From Hydrangea macrophylla (taxonomy: Eukaryota; Streptophyta; Magnoliopsida; Cornales; Hydrangeaceae): a stretch of 64,000 nt of DNA. Made by a program: the position numbers and the translations under genes. The notes under the pieces are model-generated. The model had not been told where the DNA came from and did not search any database. It saw only the letters and a list, made by a program, of their open reading frames with translations. Every line of letters starts with the position of its first letter. The stretch's first letter is position 1. Where the stretch lies: assembly GCA_033977485.1 (NCBI GenBank), contig CM066982.1, forward strand, positions 10,655,218 through 10,719,217. The letters are read 5' to 3'. Shown here piece by piece: positions 46,310 through 59,128 of the stretch.

Positions 46310-49300
46310 GAAAGAATAGTTGGGCTCATCCAGTTGGATGTTCTCAGCTTCTGTTTGAAAGTTTTCCAAGAACGGCTTTACCCTTTGGCCATTGACCTTG
46401 AAACTTTCATCGTTCTTGGGATTTATGAGCTCGACGGTTCCATGTAGAAAGACAGATTCAACGATAAATGGACCTGTCCACTGGGATCGGAGCTTACCTG
46501 GGAAAAGGTGAAGGTGAGAGTCGTACAGTAAGACTTTCTACCCTAGCTCGAATGTTTTACAAAAAATCGTTCGATCGTGATGAGCCTTCAACCTTTCTAT
46601 ATGCAACTTCGTTGAGTCATACGCATCTCTATGGATTTCCTCTAGCTCGGCGAGTTGGGGTTTTCTTAACTGACCTCCCTCTTTAATATCGAAGTTTAAT
46701 GAGCGAGTTGCCTAATATGCTTTATGCTCGATCTCGACAGGGAGGTTACATGCCTCTCCATACACTAACCTGTATGGGGACATTCCCAGGTTGTTTTGTA
46801 CGTGGTACGGTATGCCCATAGTGCATCGGTCAGTTTGTATGCCCAGTCTTTCCTGTTGTAGCTAACCGTCTTTTTGAGAATATGCTTTATTTCTCGGTTA
46901 GCCAACTCTGCCTGCCCGTTAGTTTGTGGGTGGTAGCTAGTGCGATCTTCGTATTTCTTGAAGAGTGACTCCAAAGGCCTATTACAAAAGTGCTTGCCTT
47001 GGTCACTTATTAAGGCCCTCTGGGTTCCAAAATGCGATAGAATATGTTCCATTAGAAAGGACATTACTATTTTGTGGTCATTGCGTCTCATCGATATCGT
47101 TTCTACCTATTTTGAGACATATTCCACAGCTAGGAGTATGTATTCACAGTTTGATTTTGGAACAGGCCCATGAAATCTATGCCCCAACAATTGAATATTT
47201 TAATTATGATAATAGTAGTTAAGGGGCATAGAGTTCCTTTTTGAAATTGTGCCAAGCTTTTGACAGCATTGGCACGATTTACAGAAGGAATAGGCATCCT
47301 TAAATACAGTAGGCCAGTGAAAACCGTTGTGTAAGACTTTTTGTGCAGTCTTTTGTGAAGCAAAGTGGCCACCACAGGCTTCTGATTGCCATGATGCTAG
47401 GATTACGGTGATATCCTCATTCGGAACATAACGTCTGATGACATGATCATCGCAATATTTGAAAAGGTACGGATCATCAAAGAAGAAGTGACGTGCGAAC
47501 GAGAGGAATCATTTTTTATCTTGATTTGACCAATGTCCCGAGGTTTCTCCTATGACTAGATAATTTACTATATCCGCATACCAGGGCAAACTGAAAACAG
47601 TCATCAGTTGCTCATCTGGGAATTCATCCTTGATCGGTAGCAGTTCAATATTGTCAACAAACATTAACCGAGACAAATGGTCCGTGACCACATTCTCTAC
47701 TCCTTTCTTATTCTTGATTGTGAGATCAAACTCTTGGAGTAGGAGTATCTAACGGATGAGCCTTTATTTTGCGTCTTTCTTGGATAGTACATATTTGAGG
47801 GCTGAGTGGTCTGTAAAACAGACAATTGGGGACCCTATCAGATAAGACCTGAATTTATCCAAGGCAAATACTATAGCCAATAGCTCTTTTTCAGTAGCTG
47901 TATAATTCATTTGAGCTTCATTTAGCGTTTGACTGGCATAGTAGATAACGTATGGCTTATTATCCTTCCTCTGTCCTAGAATTGCGCCAGTAGCGTAGTC
48001 GCTAGCATCGCACATCAGTTTGAAAGGCAAACTCTAGTTAGGTGCTTGTATTATTGGTGCGAAGGTAAGGTGGTCCTTTAATGCATCAAAAGATGTTTGG
48101 AAGCTTTTCGACCATTCAAATGGTGTGTCTTTGACAATCAGTTGACAAAGTGGTCAGGAGATTGCACTAAAATTTTGGATAAATCGACGATAGAATCCCG
48201 CATGCCCCAAGAAAGAACGGATGTCTTTAACTGTACGGGGGACAGGTAGATTCAAGATTATGTCGATTTTGGCCTTATCCAATTGGATACCTTTATCAGA
48301 GATTATATGGCCGAGGACTATTCCCTTGGTCACCATAAAGTGACACTTCTCCCAGTTTAAAACCAGGTGTTTGTCCTCACATCGTGTTAACACCTGTTCA
48401 AGGTTTTCTAAGCAATTGTCAAAACTATGGCCAAACACAGAGAAATCATCCATAAACACTTCCAATATCTGTTCGACCATATCACTGAAGATACTTAACA
48501 TGCACCGCTGAAAAGTAGCAGGTGCATTACATAAGCCGAAGGGCATGCGATGGTAAGCGAAAGTACCAAACGGACACGTAAAAGTTGTTTTCTCCTAATC
48601 TTCAAGTGCGATTTCAATTTGGTTATACCCACTATATCCGTCCAGAAAGCAATGGTACTTGTGACCCACCACTCGTTCTAACATTTGATCCATGAATGGT
48701 AACGGAAAGTGGTCCTTCCGGGTCACAGTGTTTAGTTTTCGGTCATCAATACACATTCTCCATCCGATGGGGGTGCATGTTGGTACTAATTTGCCATCTT
48801 TATTTGGGATAACTGTTACACCTGGTTTCTTCGACACCACTTGGGTTGGGCTATCCCAAGGGCTGTCAGAGATAGGATAAATGATCCCAATGTCAAATAA
48901 CTTTAAAACTTCTTTTTTAACTACCTCTTGCATGTTGGGATTTAGATGCCTTTGCATTTGTCGTGATGGTTTAGTGTCTTCTTCCATATAGATTTTGTGG
49001 GTGCAAATTGATGGACTTGTGCCCTTGAGGTCCGTAATAGTCCATCCCAATGCTCCCTTATGTTGTTTCAGCATTGGAACTAGTTTACCCTCTTTTTCGG
49101 AGTTTAAGGTGGATGATATTATAACGGGGTTCAGTTCCTAGGAAAGCATATTTGAGCTCCTTAGGAAGCTCCTTCAATTCCAGATCAGGAAACTGAAGTT
49201 TGAGGGCATAGTTAATTTTGTTTTAGGAGGCAATGTTTCATATGGTGTTACCTACATGCATTCAGCTCTATCCTCCTATTTTGTTTCCAGCATGAGGTAG

Positions 49301-49947
49301 ATTTGATTTAGGTTGGCATCATGTGGAGTTGAATCGTTAGGTTGATATACAACGTCAAATTGTGATACAACTACCTCTAAAGGATCTTTGTAATCGACCA
49401 CATTAGCCTCATCTTCGATGACTGTTTCAATGTAGTTTACTTCCTCTTCATCCTCGTATTCTTCAGGTCGGGGATTAGAAAAGATTTTGACATTTAAAGT
49501 CATATTCTTGAATACGATGGTCATTATACCACTTCTTATTTTAATTGTGGCATCGATTGTGTTGAAGAATGGACGTCCAAAAATCACCGGGATTTGTGCA
49601 CATGGATTGGACACAGGTTCAGTGTCTAAGATCACGAAATCAACCGGGAAGACAAACGAGTCTATTTGAACGAGGACGTCCTCCAGTATTCCTCTAGGGT
49701 ATTTCACAGACCTATCTGCCAGTTGTAGTGCAACTCGAGTAGGTTTAAGTTCACCCAACCCTAGTTGTTTATAGACAGAGTATGGCAGCAGGTCAACACT
49801 TGCTCCTAGATCGAGGAGTGCGTTGTGTATTCTTTGATTCCCAATTTGGCATGAGACAGTAGGTGTACTAGGGTTTTTACGTTGAGGAGGCAGTTCATTT
49901 TGAATGATCGAGCTTGCTTGGCAAGCGACATATTCATGTTTCTTCAC
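46310..49947 (-). pseudogene. Athila-2 pol: protease to integrase
   Basis: Protease (49947-49276) has DLGASVDLLPYSVYKQLGLG. Reverse transcriptase runs 49074-48154 with FPLPFMDQMLER, a frame break near 48590, and an intact FMDDF box at 48442-48456. RNase H is at 48030-47700 ([19 protein letters not shown]). Integrase is at about 47400-46765 (zinc-finger remnants, [35 protein letters not shown]), with its C-terminal part (LRSQWTGPF, then VNGQRVKPF) to about 46310. At least four stops or frame changes are present. The catalytic Asp/Glu residues that can be read are conserved, so decay is moderate. Confidence 0.85.
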
Positions 49948-49968
49948 ACTCTGCCGCCTCTTGACCGT

Positions 49969-51843
49969 TCATAAATCTTTAAGATATTTAGCATATGCTG
50001 GCACTTGCTTAATTGCATCAAGGAGTGGAAAGTTTATTTTTACTTGTTTAAACAATTCCAAGAATTCCTGATTCTCTATCTTATTTTTGGGCTTTTTTAG
50101 CCTTTGAGGGTAAGGTGCGGGGAATGGGCATTTAGGTAATTCGTCCTTAACGGGCTCCTTTCTAGGCCTTCTCTCAGCTTCTTCTACTTCTTTAGGAGCT
50201 GCATCATTTGATTCTAATGATTCATTACTAGCAATCGGTTCCTCATCCACAGTAGAAGGTTGCTTGCTAGTTACCACTTCCTCCTCTTCGTACTCTTCGG
50301 GTGTAGGAAGAGGCATGTTTTGTCCTATAATCTTGCCACTTCTTAAAGTAGTTACGGCTTTAGCATGTTCTTGATTATTGGGACCATTGTTGTATCCCTT
50401 AGGGTTTGGAAGTGGTTGGGCAGGAAATGCTCCACCCGATCCCTCTTGTCATGAATCTATTCTCTCTAGCGTCGTAGACATTTTACTCATCATTTGAATT
50501 AATTGTTGCGTCAGGTTTGTGTTAGAGAGTGGATTTTCCTCTTACACCTTTTTATGTGGTGGAACGTATACATTTGGCTGTGGATTATTAGAGGGTTGAA
50601 CTTGGTTGTAGTTATTAGATCTGTTTTGATTGAACGGTTAGGACTGCCTATTATATTGCCCATGATATTGATTTTTATTGTTGTAGTGCTGTTGCTGATA
50701 TTGGTTTTGGGTCCTAGTGCTGTTTTTCCAATCAAAATCGGGGTGATTCCATCTATTGTTATTATTTTGAAAATTATTGTTATAGGAATTCCCTGCCCTT
50801 CTATATCCTTGCATGGCGTTCATTTCCATGGGGGCCTATTCTTGAAAATACGGCACGTTAGGACAGTATTGAGTTGTATGTCCCAACATATTGCATGTGC
50901 CACATGGTTCTTCAGGCAAAACCTGTCTAGTACTCTCGCCTTTCATTCCTAACTCCTCTACCTTTCTTGCTAGTTCTTCGTATTTTGTCATTAGGTGATC
51001 TTCACTTTTTAACTGATAAATACTTTTCTCCTCTACAATTGCTAGCTGTGCACGTGAAACCTCTTCAGAGTTAGACCATTCATGAGCGTGTTCGGCTAAC
51101 CACTCGAAGTGGGCTTCAGCCTCTTATGTGTTTTTGCTAAGAAATGGACCTACGCTCATGGTTTTAACTAGTTTTATCGTTTTATCATTTAGTCCTTCAT
51201 AAAAATAGCTAATGGTTCACCATTTCTCATACCGTGATGTGGGCATGAGAGAAGCAAATCTTTGAAACACTCCCAAGTTTGAGTGAAGGTTTCATTGCTC
51301 TTTTGTTTGTAGGAGTTTATTTGTCGTTTAAGTTCGGTGGTCATGCGAGGTGGGAAGAATTTCTTCAAAAATGCAGTGTTCATCGCATGCCAGGTGAAGA
51401 TTGAATTTGGCTTAAGGGTGAGCAGCCACGCTTTTGCTTTATCCTTCAGAGTGAAGGGAAATAACATTAAGCGTGTTACATCCACAGGACAGTACTAAGA
51501 GAATGTTTTACAAACATCCTCGAAGTCCTTGACATGTACATAGATATGCCTTCTCACTCTCCATTCCGTGAAATGTTGGAAGAAGTTGAATCATTCCGTT
51601 TCGAAATTGGAACTCGCCCGCATGGGGTGGAATGAGAATACAAGGAATCGGTGCATGTTCAGGTTGTATGAGATCGCGCAAGGGACGTAGCGAATCGTCA
51701 ATAGGTACAACCACATTCTCACCATTTTCAATTTGAGTGTCTCCCATTGATTCTGTAGGTGTGGCGACGGGGTTGATAGAACTAGAGGAATCAGATGAGT
51801 AGAGTGGATTTCCGAAAATTACTTCGATGAAATTATCGGACAT
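49969..51843 (-). pseudogene. Athila-2 gag
   Basis: Gag starts at an ATG at 51843, about 105 bp from the primer site. A frameshift near 51510 separates the N-terminal 110 codons from the capsid core at 51485-51189 (AFLKKFFPPRM, WECFKDLLLSCPHHG). A CCHC knuckle (CGTCNMLGHTTQYC) lies near 50905-50860. An Asn/Gln-rich linker (50829-50560) and a Glu-rich stretch ending at 49969 follow. The layout matches Athila-1 gag closely, including a NVYVPPHKKV segment found in both. Confidence 0.8.
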
Positions 51844-51948
51844 GAAAGGAAAAAGTCTAAAAAGATTTTAAACCTAAAGAAAACGAAAAATGAAAAACAG
51901 AAATCGATGAAGACAGAGGGAGGTAATCTAAATGCTAGCTGGTCGCAT

Positions 51949-51966
51949 TCCCCGGCAAAGTGGTTT
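51949..51966 (-). other. Degenerate primer binding site (Athila-2)
   Basis: The - strand reads ...TTTGCCGGGGA, matching the inner half of the tRNA-Asp primer site. The outer TGGCGCCG half has mutated. Position just upstream of gag supports the call. Confidence 0.55.
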
Positions 51967-52111
51967 GCAAAAGTTATTGAAGGAAAATGCCTTAAGGCTT
52001 AAAGTTAAGAAACTGTTTTGACAAACTGAGCATATGGGGACAGTTTGATAACAAATCTCGAAAACAGAAAGTTTAGGAATACTGCAAAGGATCAACCCAA
52101 GAATCTGAAGG

Positions 52112-52235
52112 TTCGATCGATCGACGCGCTATCGATCGATCGAACATCATGATCTCTCAATCGATCGAAATGTCTTCGATCTCGCTTGACTGTATCTCTG
52201 TTTCGATCGATCGAACTTACTTCGATGGATCGAAT
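52112..52235. repeat. Palindrome array, TTCGATCGATCGAA type
   Basis: Six sites start at 52112, 52131, 52156, 52175, 52202 and 52221. They form three pairs, each with a 19-bp step, at intervals of 44-46 bp. Some sites are perfect (52202), others carry one to four changes. Confidence 0.9.
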
Positions 52236-52736
52236 GCAGGTTTTATACTGCTACATGGCAGAGGCTGGAGATCACTGTTTCATCGTGATCTCCCAACTCT
52301 AGGACTACTCAGATATGGTCTGGAGTGTCGCAGATTTGTTTTTAACGTGAAAATTCATTAAGACTGCGTTTGTTTGCGATATTAACGTAGAACTCATGAA
52401 AATAATGGATTAATACTAAACTAACATGCAAAACTATAAGCTATTCAAATTAAAATCTACTGAAACTACAGACAAAATATAAATATAACCAATATGAAAA
52501 CTGGAACGTAAACAACTTGTATTAACTGTTGAAATCTTCAAAAACCAAGCAATACCCAAAGTCTAACCTACAAAGATAAGCAAAAACACACACACACTCT
52601 CTCTCTCTCTCTATGTAAAAACAAATGTTGGGCGTCCTTTGGGACGTGTTCAGAACTCCTATAAATAGTTAAACCTAAAGCTAGGGTTACAGAATACGTT
52701 TCTGCTGCGTGCGCGTATAATCTAATAAATGGCATG

Positions 52737-52850
52737 TTCGATTGATCGAACATAATTCGATCGCTTGAACTTTCAAATTACTCGAGCGCTTTAATAGACT
52801 TCGATCGATCGAAATCTCAATCGCTTGAGCCTCTTCGATCGCTCGAGATC
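52737..52850. repeat. Second TTCGATCGATCGAA-type array
   Basis: Sites lie at about 52737 and 52756 (19-bp step), 52772, 52800, 52816 and 52834. Several have a CTTGA or CTCGAG right half. Spacing is looser than in the first array. Confidence 0.75.
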
Positions 52851-52935
52851 CACATTTCAGCCTTGAATTGCCTTGCTTGAGATCAATCTTTCCTTTTTCT
52901 TTTTTTTTGTTATTCATTCCTGATCACAACACATC

Positions 52936-55160
52936 AGCCTCTCTGCACAAAATAACAGTTAAAACAACACAACTCATTATGGATTAGTCACATTGTATAA
53001 AAGCTGACATTGTAACACAAACTGCAGATAAAACAAGGAGTTGTAAACTAAATCAGTGTATTTTCTTATTTTAGCGCGATTGTATTTTACAAATACCTCG
53101 CTTGTCAATAAGCATATCAATGAAGGAATCTTAATATATAATTATCATCACTTATGTTACTTTTCCTAAACAATCAGGCCGCGGCAGCGGTGGAATGAAT
53201 CTTTTCAATTGCCTTCGTTTAGAATATGTAATTTTGAAACTCAAGTAGTGTCTCTATATATCAATGAACTATTTGTGCGTGTTTCTTAGTAACTTTGAAA
53301 GACAAAAATGTGGAGATATAATTATTACTTGCTTTACCCTTTAAGTTATTATAAGTCCCCTAATTTGACTAATGCTAGTACATGATCGAGCATTAATTGC
53401 TAGCTAGGTATAACTAAGAACTAAAAAATCGTAGGACGTAATGAGCTTGTTTTTATTTACTAGAGAAGTTTTCATGAACTCTTAACATGTCCATTTTTAT
53501 TTTTTTAAATTAATGTTTAGGGACCCCACTAATTTACAAACTATACGATACAAATGTGGTTACCTTCTCAATCAAATATTACCATTTAATACACATGGAA
53601 AAAATAGCCAACGTGTATACTTGTTTATATACACTTGTTATGCTTTCAATTAAATATACAGTAAAGTCACTTTCAATTACTTTTCATTATGAAAAAAAAT
53701 CAGCTAAATTTCTGTTCTTTGTCCATAAAAGTTTACTTCATTTCTCTTTCAAGGATATTATCGGTCCCATTAATCGGATAACATTAAATAAATTAAAAAA
53801 AAAAAAAAAAAATTCTCCCATGCACCGACCGAATATTTCGTTAAAGTGATCGATGTCAGTGATCATAAATTTATATATATATATATATATATATATCAAG
53901 ATTGGCGTATGTTATTGATTTAGAAGGAAGAACTTTCAATTCTGGCAACAGTATGAACCGTTTTTTCCAAATGGGATTCATGCAAGGAGAAGAAAAGTGT
54001 TGATAAATATCCAACTAAATGCACTTTTCCTTAGAAACTAATGTGAGAGAGACTGAGACGTCGTATCACTTCCTCTATCACATAATGTGGAGCAAAAATG
54101 AGTAAGAATAGTTGGTAAATATCCAACTAGTCATGCATATTATCAGGTGGTGCGGAACTAGATGGGGAGAAAACATGTTGGTAATTATTAAGCATCCTTT
54201 TTCAGAAAATGGCGCCATAGTAAACAAAAGTAATTCATGCATGCATACAACACTATTATGATCAAAATATTCCAAAGATGGTGAACTTAATTAATTTAGT
54301 TAGTTAATTACTACTTCTTACTGTCTATATATGCACAAGTACTACTAGAATTTGATATTTCATTTACTCCTATATAGTAAGAAATAACTGCTGTTGTTTT
54401 TTTTTTTTCTGTACTATCTTAATCCGCGGAAATGCACGATCAAATGTCAGAAAGTAATTGTGGAAATGAAGGGGAAAAAAATTTAGTTGAAGGAAATGTG
54501 TTCCCCACTTTTCAGGCTGGTTTTTTTTGTGTGTGTGTTTTTTTTTTAAATTTTTTTCTTTTCTTTTAAAAAAAATTTTATAGGCTGGATGTGAGGAAGG
54601 GTGTTGGCTTACCCACAAAGCTAATAGTTTCTATAAAGGGAAGGTTCTTGGGAGACCAAATGCCTTCTTTTACCCAAAAGCTAAAAAGAAAGGAAAGGTC
54701 ACAAAAGGATACTAAAAAATCCAACGGCGATTCTCATTCTCTTCTTTCAAACAAACATTACAAAATGTCTGCACATGCAAAAGAATGAAGTTATAGTCGG
54801 TCCCACTTCTTTGAGTTACAAATACCTGTCTTAGTTCTTGTTCATGCATACTATATATATATATATATCGTTCGTATAGAAGTGAGTAGTAATTATCCGT
54901 ATAGAAGTGAGTACTTAAATAGCGTAGACAAATTAAAGACATACTCCCCCATTTCGAATTAAGGATCCATGTTAAAATTCCAACTATTTAAAAAAAAAAA
55001 ATTAATTCTATTAGTTGTCTTTCAAGTTAAAATATTCCGGTGTCACATCTAATGAAAAGTGAGATTGTTTAAAATAAGGGCTATTTAGTTATGTGTCCAT
55101 TGTACCATTTTACTTTAGAGACACAAATGATTCTTGATTAGGTGAAAGGTCCATGACTAT
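52936..55160. other. Intergenic DNA upstream of FT, distal part
   Basis: No gene is supported. It includes a fragment resembling the fold-back arm at 29.6 kb (about 53140-53205), an A run near 53797, a (TA) tract at about 53872-53896 and another near 54852-54868. Small reading frames show no domains. Confidence 0.55.
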
Positions 55161-55162
55161 TA

Positions 55163-55454
55163 CTCCCTCCGTCCCATAATAAGTGTCCACATTTCCTTTT
55201 TTGGATGTCCCACAATAAGTGTCCACTTTCCTAAATTGGCATATAGCTTTTATTACTTTTCAAAACTACCCTTATAATAAAGACAAAGTAGCATTTATTT
55301 GTGGTCTCAAAATAAGCAAAAAGTCAAACACCCATCACATCTAAGGGTAAAATTGGAAAATGACCCTTTAATAAACCAAAAAAAACTAGTACACTACAAC
55401 TTTCTTAAACAATGTGCAAAATGGAAGTGGACATTTATTATGGGACGGAGGGAG
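55163..55454. mobile_element. Stowaway-type MITE with TA duplication
   Basis: A 292-bp element with near-perfect terminal inverted repeats CTCCCTCCGTCCCATAATAA, the hallmark of Stowaway (Tc1/mariner) MITEs, flanked by TA on both sides (55161-55162 and 55455-55456). The left side holds a second copy of the AATAAGTGTCCAC word at about 55215. Sharp termini suggest a recent insertion. It is non-coding. Confidence 0.95.
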
Positions 55455-57640
55455 TATAATTCATGTATATGTTAGTTGAAATTTCATTGGACCATACATG
55501 AATATTAAAGTGAAAATTTTCCTTTCAGAAACTTTTTAACAAATTAAGTATTAAATCATACCTTCAACTCTGGGAAATTATTTCTAGATATTTTTGCATG
55601 AATTTTTATTAAAATTTTAAAGACTAGTAAATTCAAAAAGTTTATACGTTTATAGTATTTTGACTTTTTAAAAAAGACATTTAAATTGGAACATTTTAAA
55701 TTTACATAAAGGCTCTAAAATTAGGATGGAAAGAGTTGTTTACACCCTAATATAAAAAATATATTTTTTATATTATGACCGGTTGTTTGTTATACAAGTG
55801 GCAAATTAACCACACATTAGTGGGGGAGTTTTTATTAGTGGGTGGTAGTTATTTGAAGTGAGGAAGTGACCAACTTAGTGGGGAAGTGGCCAACATAGTG
55901 GGGGAGTTATTTTTCAGCACCTCTATATATAATCAATGCCAAGCAACAAGCAAGAGAGGCTTACACAACAGCCACACAGCCCCTGCGGCTTCAAGCAGTC
56001 CCAAGTGTTGCCTACTTTTGTTCTCTGCCTGCTTGTGCTCCTCCTGTGTTCATTTTATTATTTTCATTTCTTAGTTTTATGTACTTAGACATCCCTATAT
56101 GCCCTTTTGTTTTTTCTAAGTCATTGTGTTAGATACTTCCTGTATCATCTCTCGTGTCCATCCGTTGTATTTATTTGCAGTGTTTAATACTACAGTTTGT
56201 AAAAGCTTTGGTCCCTTGTTCATTACTTGTTTGATTTGATTCTATGTGCTTCACTCTTTTCATCACTCTACCAAATTTGTTCGCATCAGAGTAATAGAAC
56301 CTTAAGGGAAGGGTCATCCCTCCTTCCCAACATCGCCCGAACCATCTCAAACAACACTTAGAGATCGTTTTGGTAACACGTTTGGGTCTTCGTACAAAGC
56401 CCCTGGCACGCCCGGTCATAATTAATTTTAGCCAAAACAAGAGTATATAAAATTGCACTAAAATACATGAATTATAAACTTATAATTTCACAAATTAAAG
56501 ATAAAATTAAGATTTCATTCCAGCATGTGTGGCTGTACGAGGCGACATATATATATATATATATACATGTATATCTTTTCATTCAAGTGTTAAGATTTTT
56601 AATTGACACGACGCTCTAGTACTTACATTGAACCATATATTCTGAGTATATGACAAGTGATCATGAAGACATGACTGCCATAGAATATAGAGAACTATTC
56701 GCCGCGATCACCATATAAAATAAAGGGTCAGTTGAAACCATCTATCGAAGTGGGTGGCTCGCTGAATAGTTCTCGTGATAATGAATCAGACAACAGAAAG
56801 TGAACTTTACATAACTCATCACTTTTTTTTCGCATCAACCACACCACGGACGTAGTAACCACCTTTACATGTTCAAAGAAGTACATACTTATAAACACAC
56901 ATGACACATAGTATATATATATATATATATATGGAATACATTTAAGACGGATCATACGTTCTAAGTACTGTTTACATAACAAAGTAAAGAAATTATTCAG
57001 TGGATTTGTCACACAACGTCGTCAAGTTAATACTGTGACCATAAAATCTTAATCCTACACATGTTCCCTATTTTTAGAGGAATTATGAGAAGTAGTTGGA
57101 AATTTATTAGTTTGAAATGGTTTTACCCTGAAAATAGGGGTATGTGCATGGTTATGATTGAGTAATCAATGTGATGATATAGTATGACGGTATCACTGAA
57201 TAATTTCTTGAAAGAGAAAAACTGAAAAATCATTGATCGGAGACGTTGAGAAATTTTGGGGTGAAAAATTATACACACATGCATATTGTTTTTGCCAACT
57301 TCTATTGGTAAAGGAGTAACATGGCAAATTTTTAATGGGAATCTATAAAAAGTGTCATATACGGATCATCCCTATAAAATATGCTCTCATATATATACAT
57401 ATATACATACATGTGTTTGTATGTGTCATGTTACGTTATATGTGCTCAAAACCTATGATCCTCTTATGTCATAAAATATTATTTATTTGCTTTAATTTTC
57501 TGAGCATGTCGTAAAGTATTATTCATGCATAAAGTTCAGAAAACCAATAATAACAATGAATAAATGGATACCTTAAAATTTTGTTCAAAAGAAAATGGAT
57601 ACCTTAAACCGAAGAGTTACTTTTCTCTATGTACGTCATG
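55455..57640. other. Intergenic DNA upstream of FT; possible copia solo LTR at about 55788-56193
   Basis: The segment starting TGTTATACAAG near 55789 has AGTGGGGGAGTT repeats. A CTCTATATATA promoter-like stretch (about 55921) is followed by a transcribed-leader-like region, and the segment ends ...TACTACA near 56193. This layout recalls Ty1/copia LTRs, but no target duplication is seen, so it stays tentative. The rest contains (TA) tracts at about 56548-56563 and 56913-56930 and no recognisable gene. Confidence 0.35.
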
Positions 57641-57644
57641 ATTT

Positions 57645-59080
57645 GTAGGGATTATTAAAAATTAGTCAACTTTTGTTTGATATTTTAAAGGTCAGTTAAC
57701 CACTTTTTTTAAAATAAAAAAAAAATCAAGTTAAAATAAAAAATTTAAAAATGCATCAACTTTTATTTTTTTCAAATAAAAAATAAAAATACTTATATTT
57801 ACCCCTATCTTCTTCTTCACCACCATCATGGCTGGCACACTACAACCACCACCACTTCTAGTCACCACTACACCATGACCACCACCACCACGATTCACCA
57901 CCACCACATGCAACCTCTCTCTCTTTCTATATATATATATATATACATGAGTATATATATCTAATATATGTCCATCTCAACCTCTCTCTATCTTTTCTCT
58001 CTCTTCTCACCACCACCACCACCACCACCACAGGCATCCTCCCTTATCGATCTACCCCTACCATTGCTGAAAAAAAAAAAGTTGCAAGTTGGAGCAATTG
58101 TCTAAATGGCAGGTGCAAATCACCAAACTTATCGGAAGCAACTCACCAAACATAAAGAGTAACTCACCACCAAACAGAAAGAGTAACGTTATTCCTTACG
58201 TTTGCTGAGTTGCTCCTCATACGTTTGATGAGTTGCTCTTTCTGGTTGGACAATTGCTCAAAGCTCCTACAATTTTTTTACCTTTTTTTTTTGGTAGTTG
58301 CGATGGTGAGGTGGCCCATGGTAGTGGTGGCTATGAGAAGAGAGATCAAAGAGAAATAAGAGATAGAGAGGTTGGAGGTGGGGGGTAGGTATGGTGATGA
58401 GGGTGGAGGCTGTGTGGAGCAAGGTGTAGGTTTTTTGAGCAATTGTTCAAACAGAATGAGTAACTCACCAAACGTAACGGGAGCAACGTTACTCTTTCCG
58501 TTTGGTGATTTGTTCCTTACTTTTGGTGAGTTGCTTCTAATAAGCTTGGTAAGTTGCTCCTGTCGTTAGGACAGTTGCTTCAACCTGTAACATTTTTTTT
58601 TTCTTTTCTTTTCTTTTATGCATTTGGCAGGAATGGATGAGGGAGGTGGCCTGTGGTGGTGGTGGTGGTGAAAAGAGAGAGAAAAGATAGAGAGAAAGGG
58701 TGGGGTGGTGGTGGCCATATATTAGATATATATATATATATATATATGTGTACTCATGTAAATATATAGAGAGAGAGGTTGTGGTGGGGGTGAGGGTGGG
58801 GGTGGGGGTGGTGGTTGGGGTTGTGGCCGTTGTGGTGGCTGGTGGTAGTAGTAGCTGGTAGTGATGGTGGTTGTGGTGTGGTGTGGTGGTCAGCCAATGT
58901 GGTAAAGTGGTGGTGATGAAGAAGATGGGTTAAATGTTATTTTTATATTTTTTATTTAAAAAAAAAATAAAAAATTGATGTATTTTTAAATTTTTTATTT
59001 TAATTTAATTTTTTTCTCATTTTGAAAAAATAGTTGACTATCTTTTAAAATATTCAAATAAAATTTGAGTGATTTTTTTC
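57645..59080. mobile_element. Fold-back (long inverted repeat) element about 0.6 kb upstream of FT
   Basis: Arms of about 400-450 bp (57645-58060 and 58610-59080) are inverted copies. Both hold an AT-rich outer part, a CACC/GGTG-rich part, a (TA) tract and a CACCACCACC / GGTGGTGGTG tract. The centre has smaller inverted words (CAACTCACCAAAC and GTTTGATGAGTTGCTC types). No protein is encoded. Long arms and a short centre suggest a non-autonomous DNA transposon (Mutator-like or fold-back class). A target duplication could not be defined. Confidence 0.75.
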
Positions 59081-59128
59081 CAACCAGAAAAAAAAAAAAA
59101 AAAAAAAAAAGAGTTGTCTGATTTTAAT

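Larger units (their letters stand above)
46310..51990 (-). mobile_element. Athila-lineage Ty3/gypsy element, copy 2
   Basis: The - strand order is primer site (about 51949-51966), gag, protease, reverse transcriptase, RNase H, integrase, ending near 46310. Protein wording is close to Athila-1 (TFQRCMLSIFSDMVE, MVTKGIVLGHIIS), but the DNA differs throughout, so they are separate subfamilies. The 5' LTR or leader lies to the right (to about 52.9 kb). The 3' LTR is not identified. Frameshifts and stops interrupt both genes. Confidence 0.87.
51990..52935 (-). repeat. Probable Athila-2 5' LTR / leader region
   Basis: The sequence right of the primer site lacks coding potential and carries two palindrome clusters (52112-52235 and 52737-52850), with a CT/CA microsatellite and a TATAAATA-like stretch (about 52661) between them. 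This two-array layout resembles the element A LTRs. Boundaries are not confirmed because no second copy is present. Confidence 0.5.

Noticed and set aside
55788..56193. Ty1/copia solo LTR as a firm call
   Set aside because: The ends are plausible but no 5-bp duplication or second copy is visible; mentioned only as a possibility.
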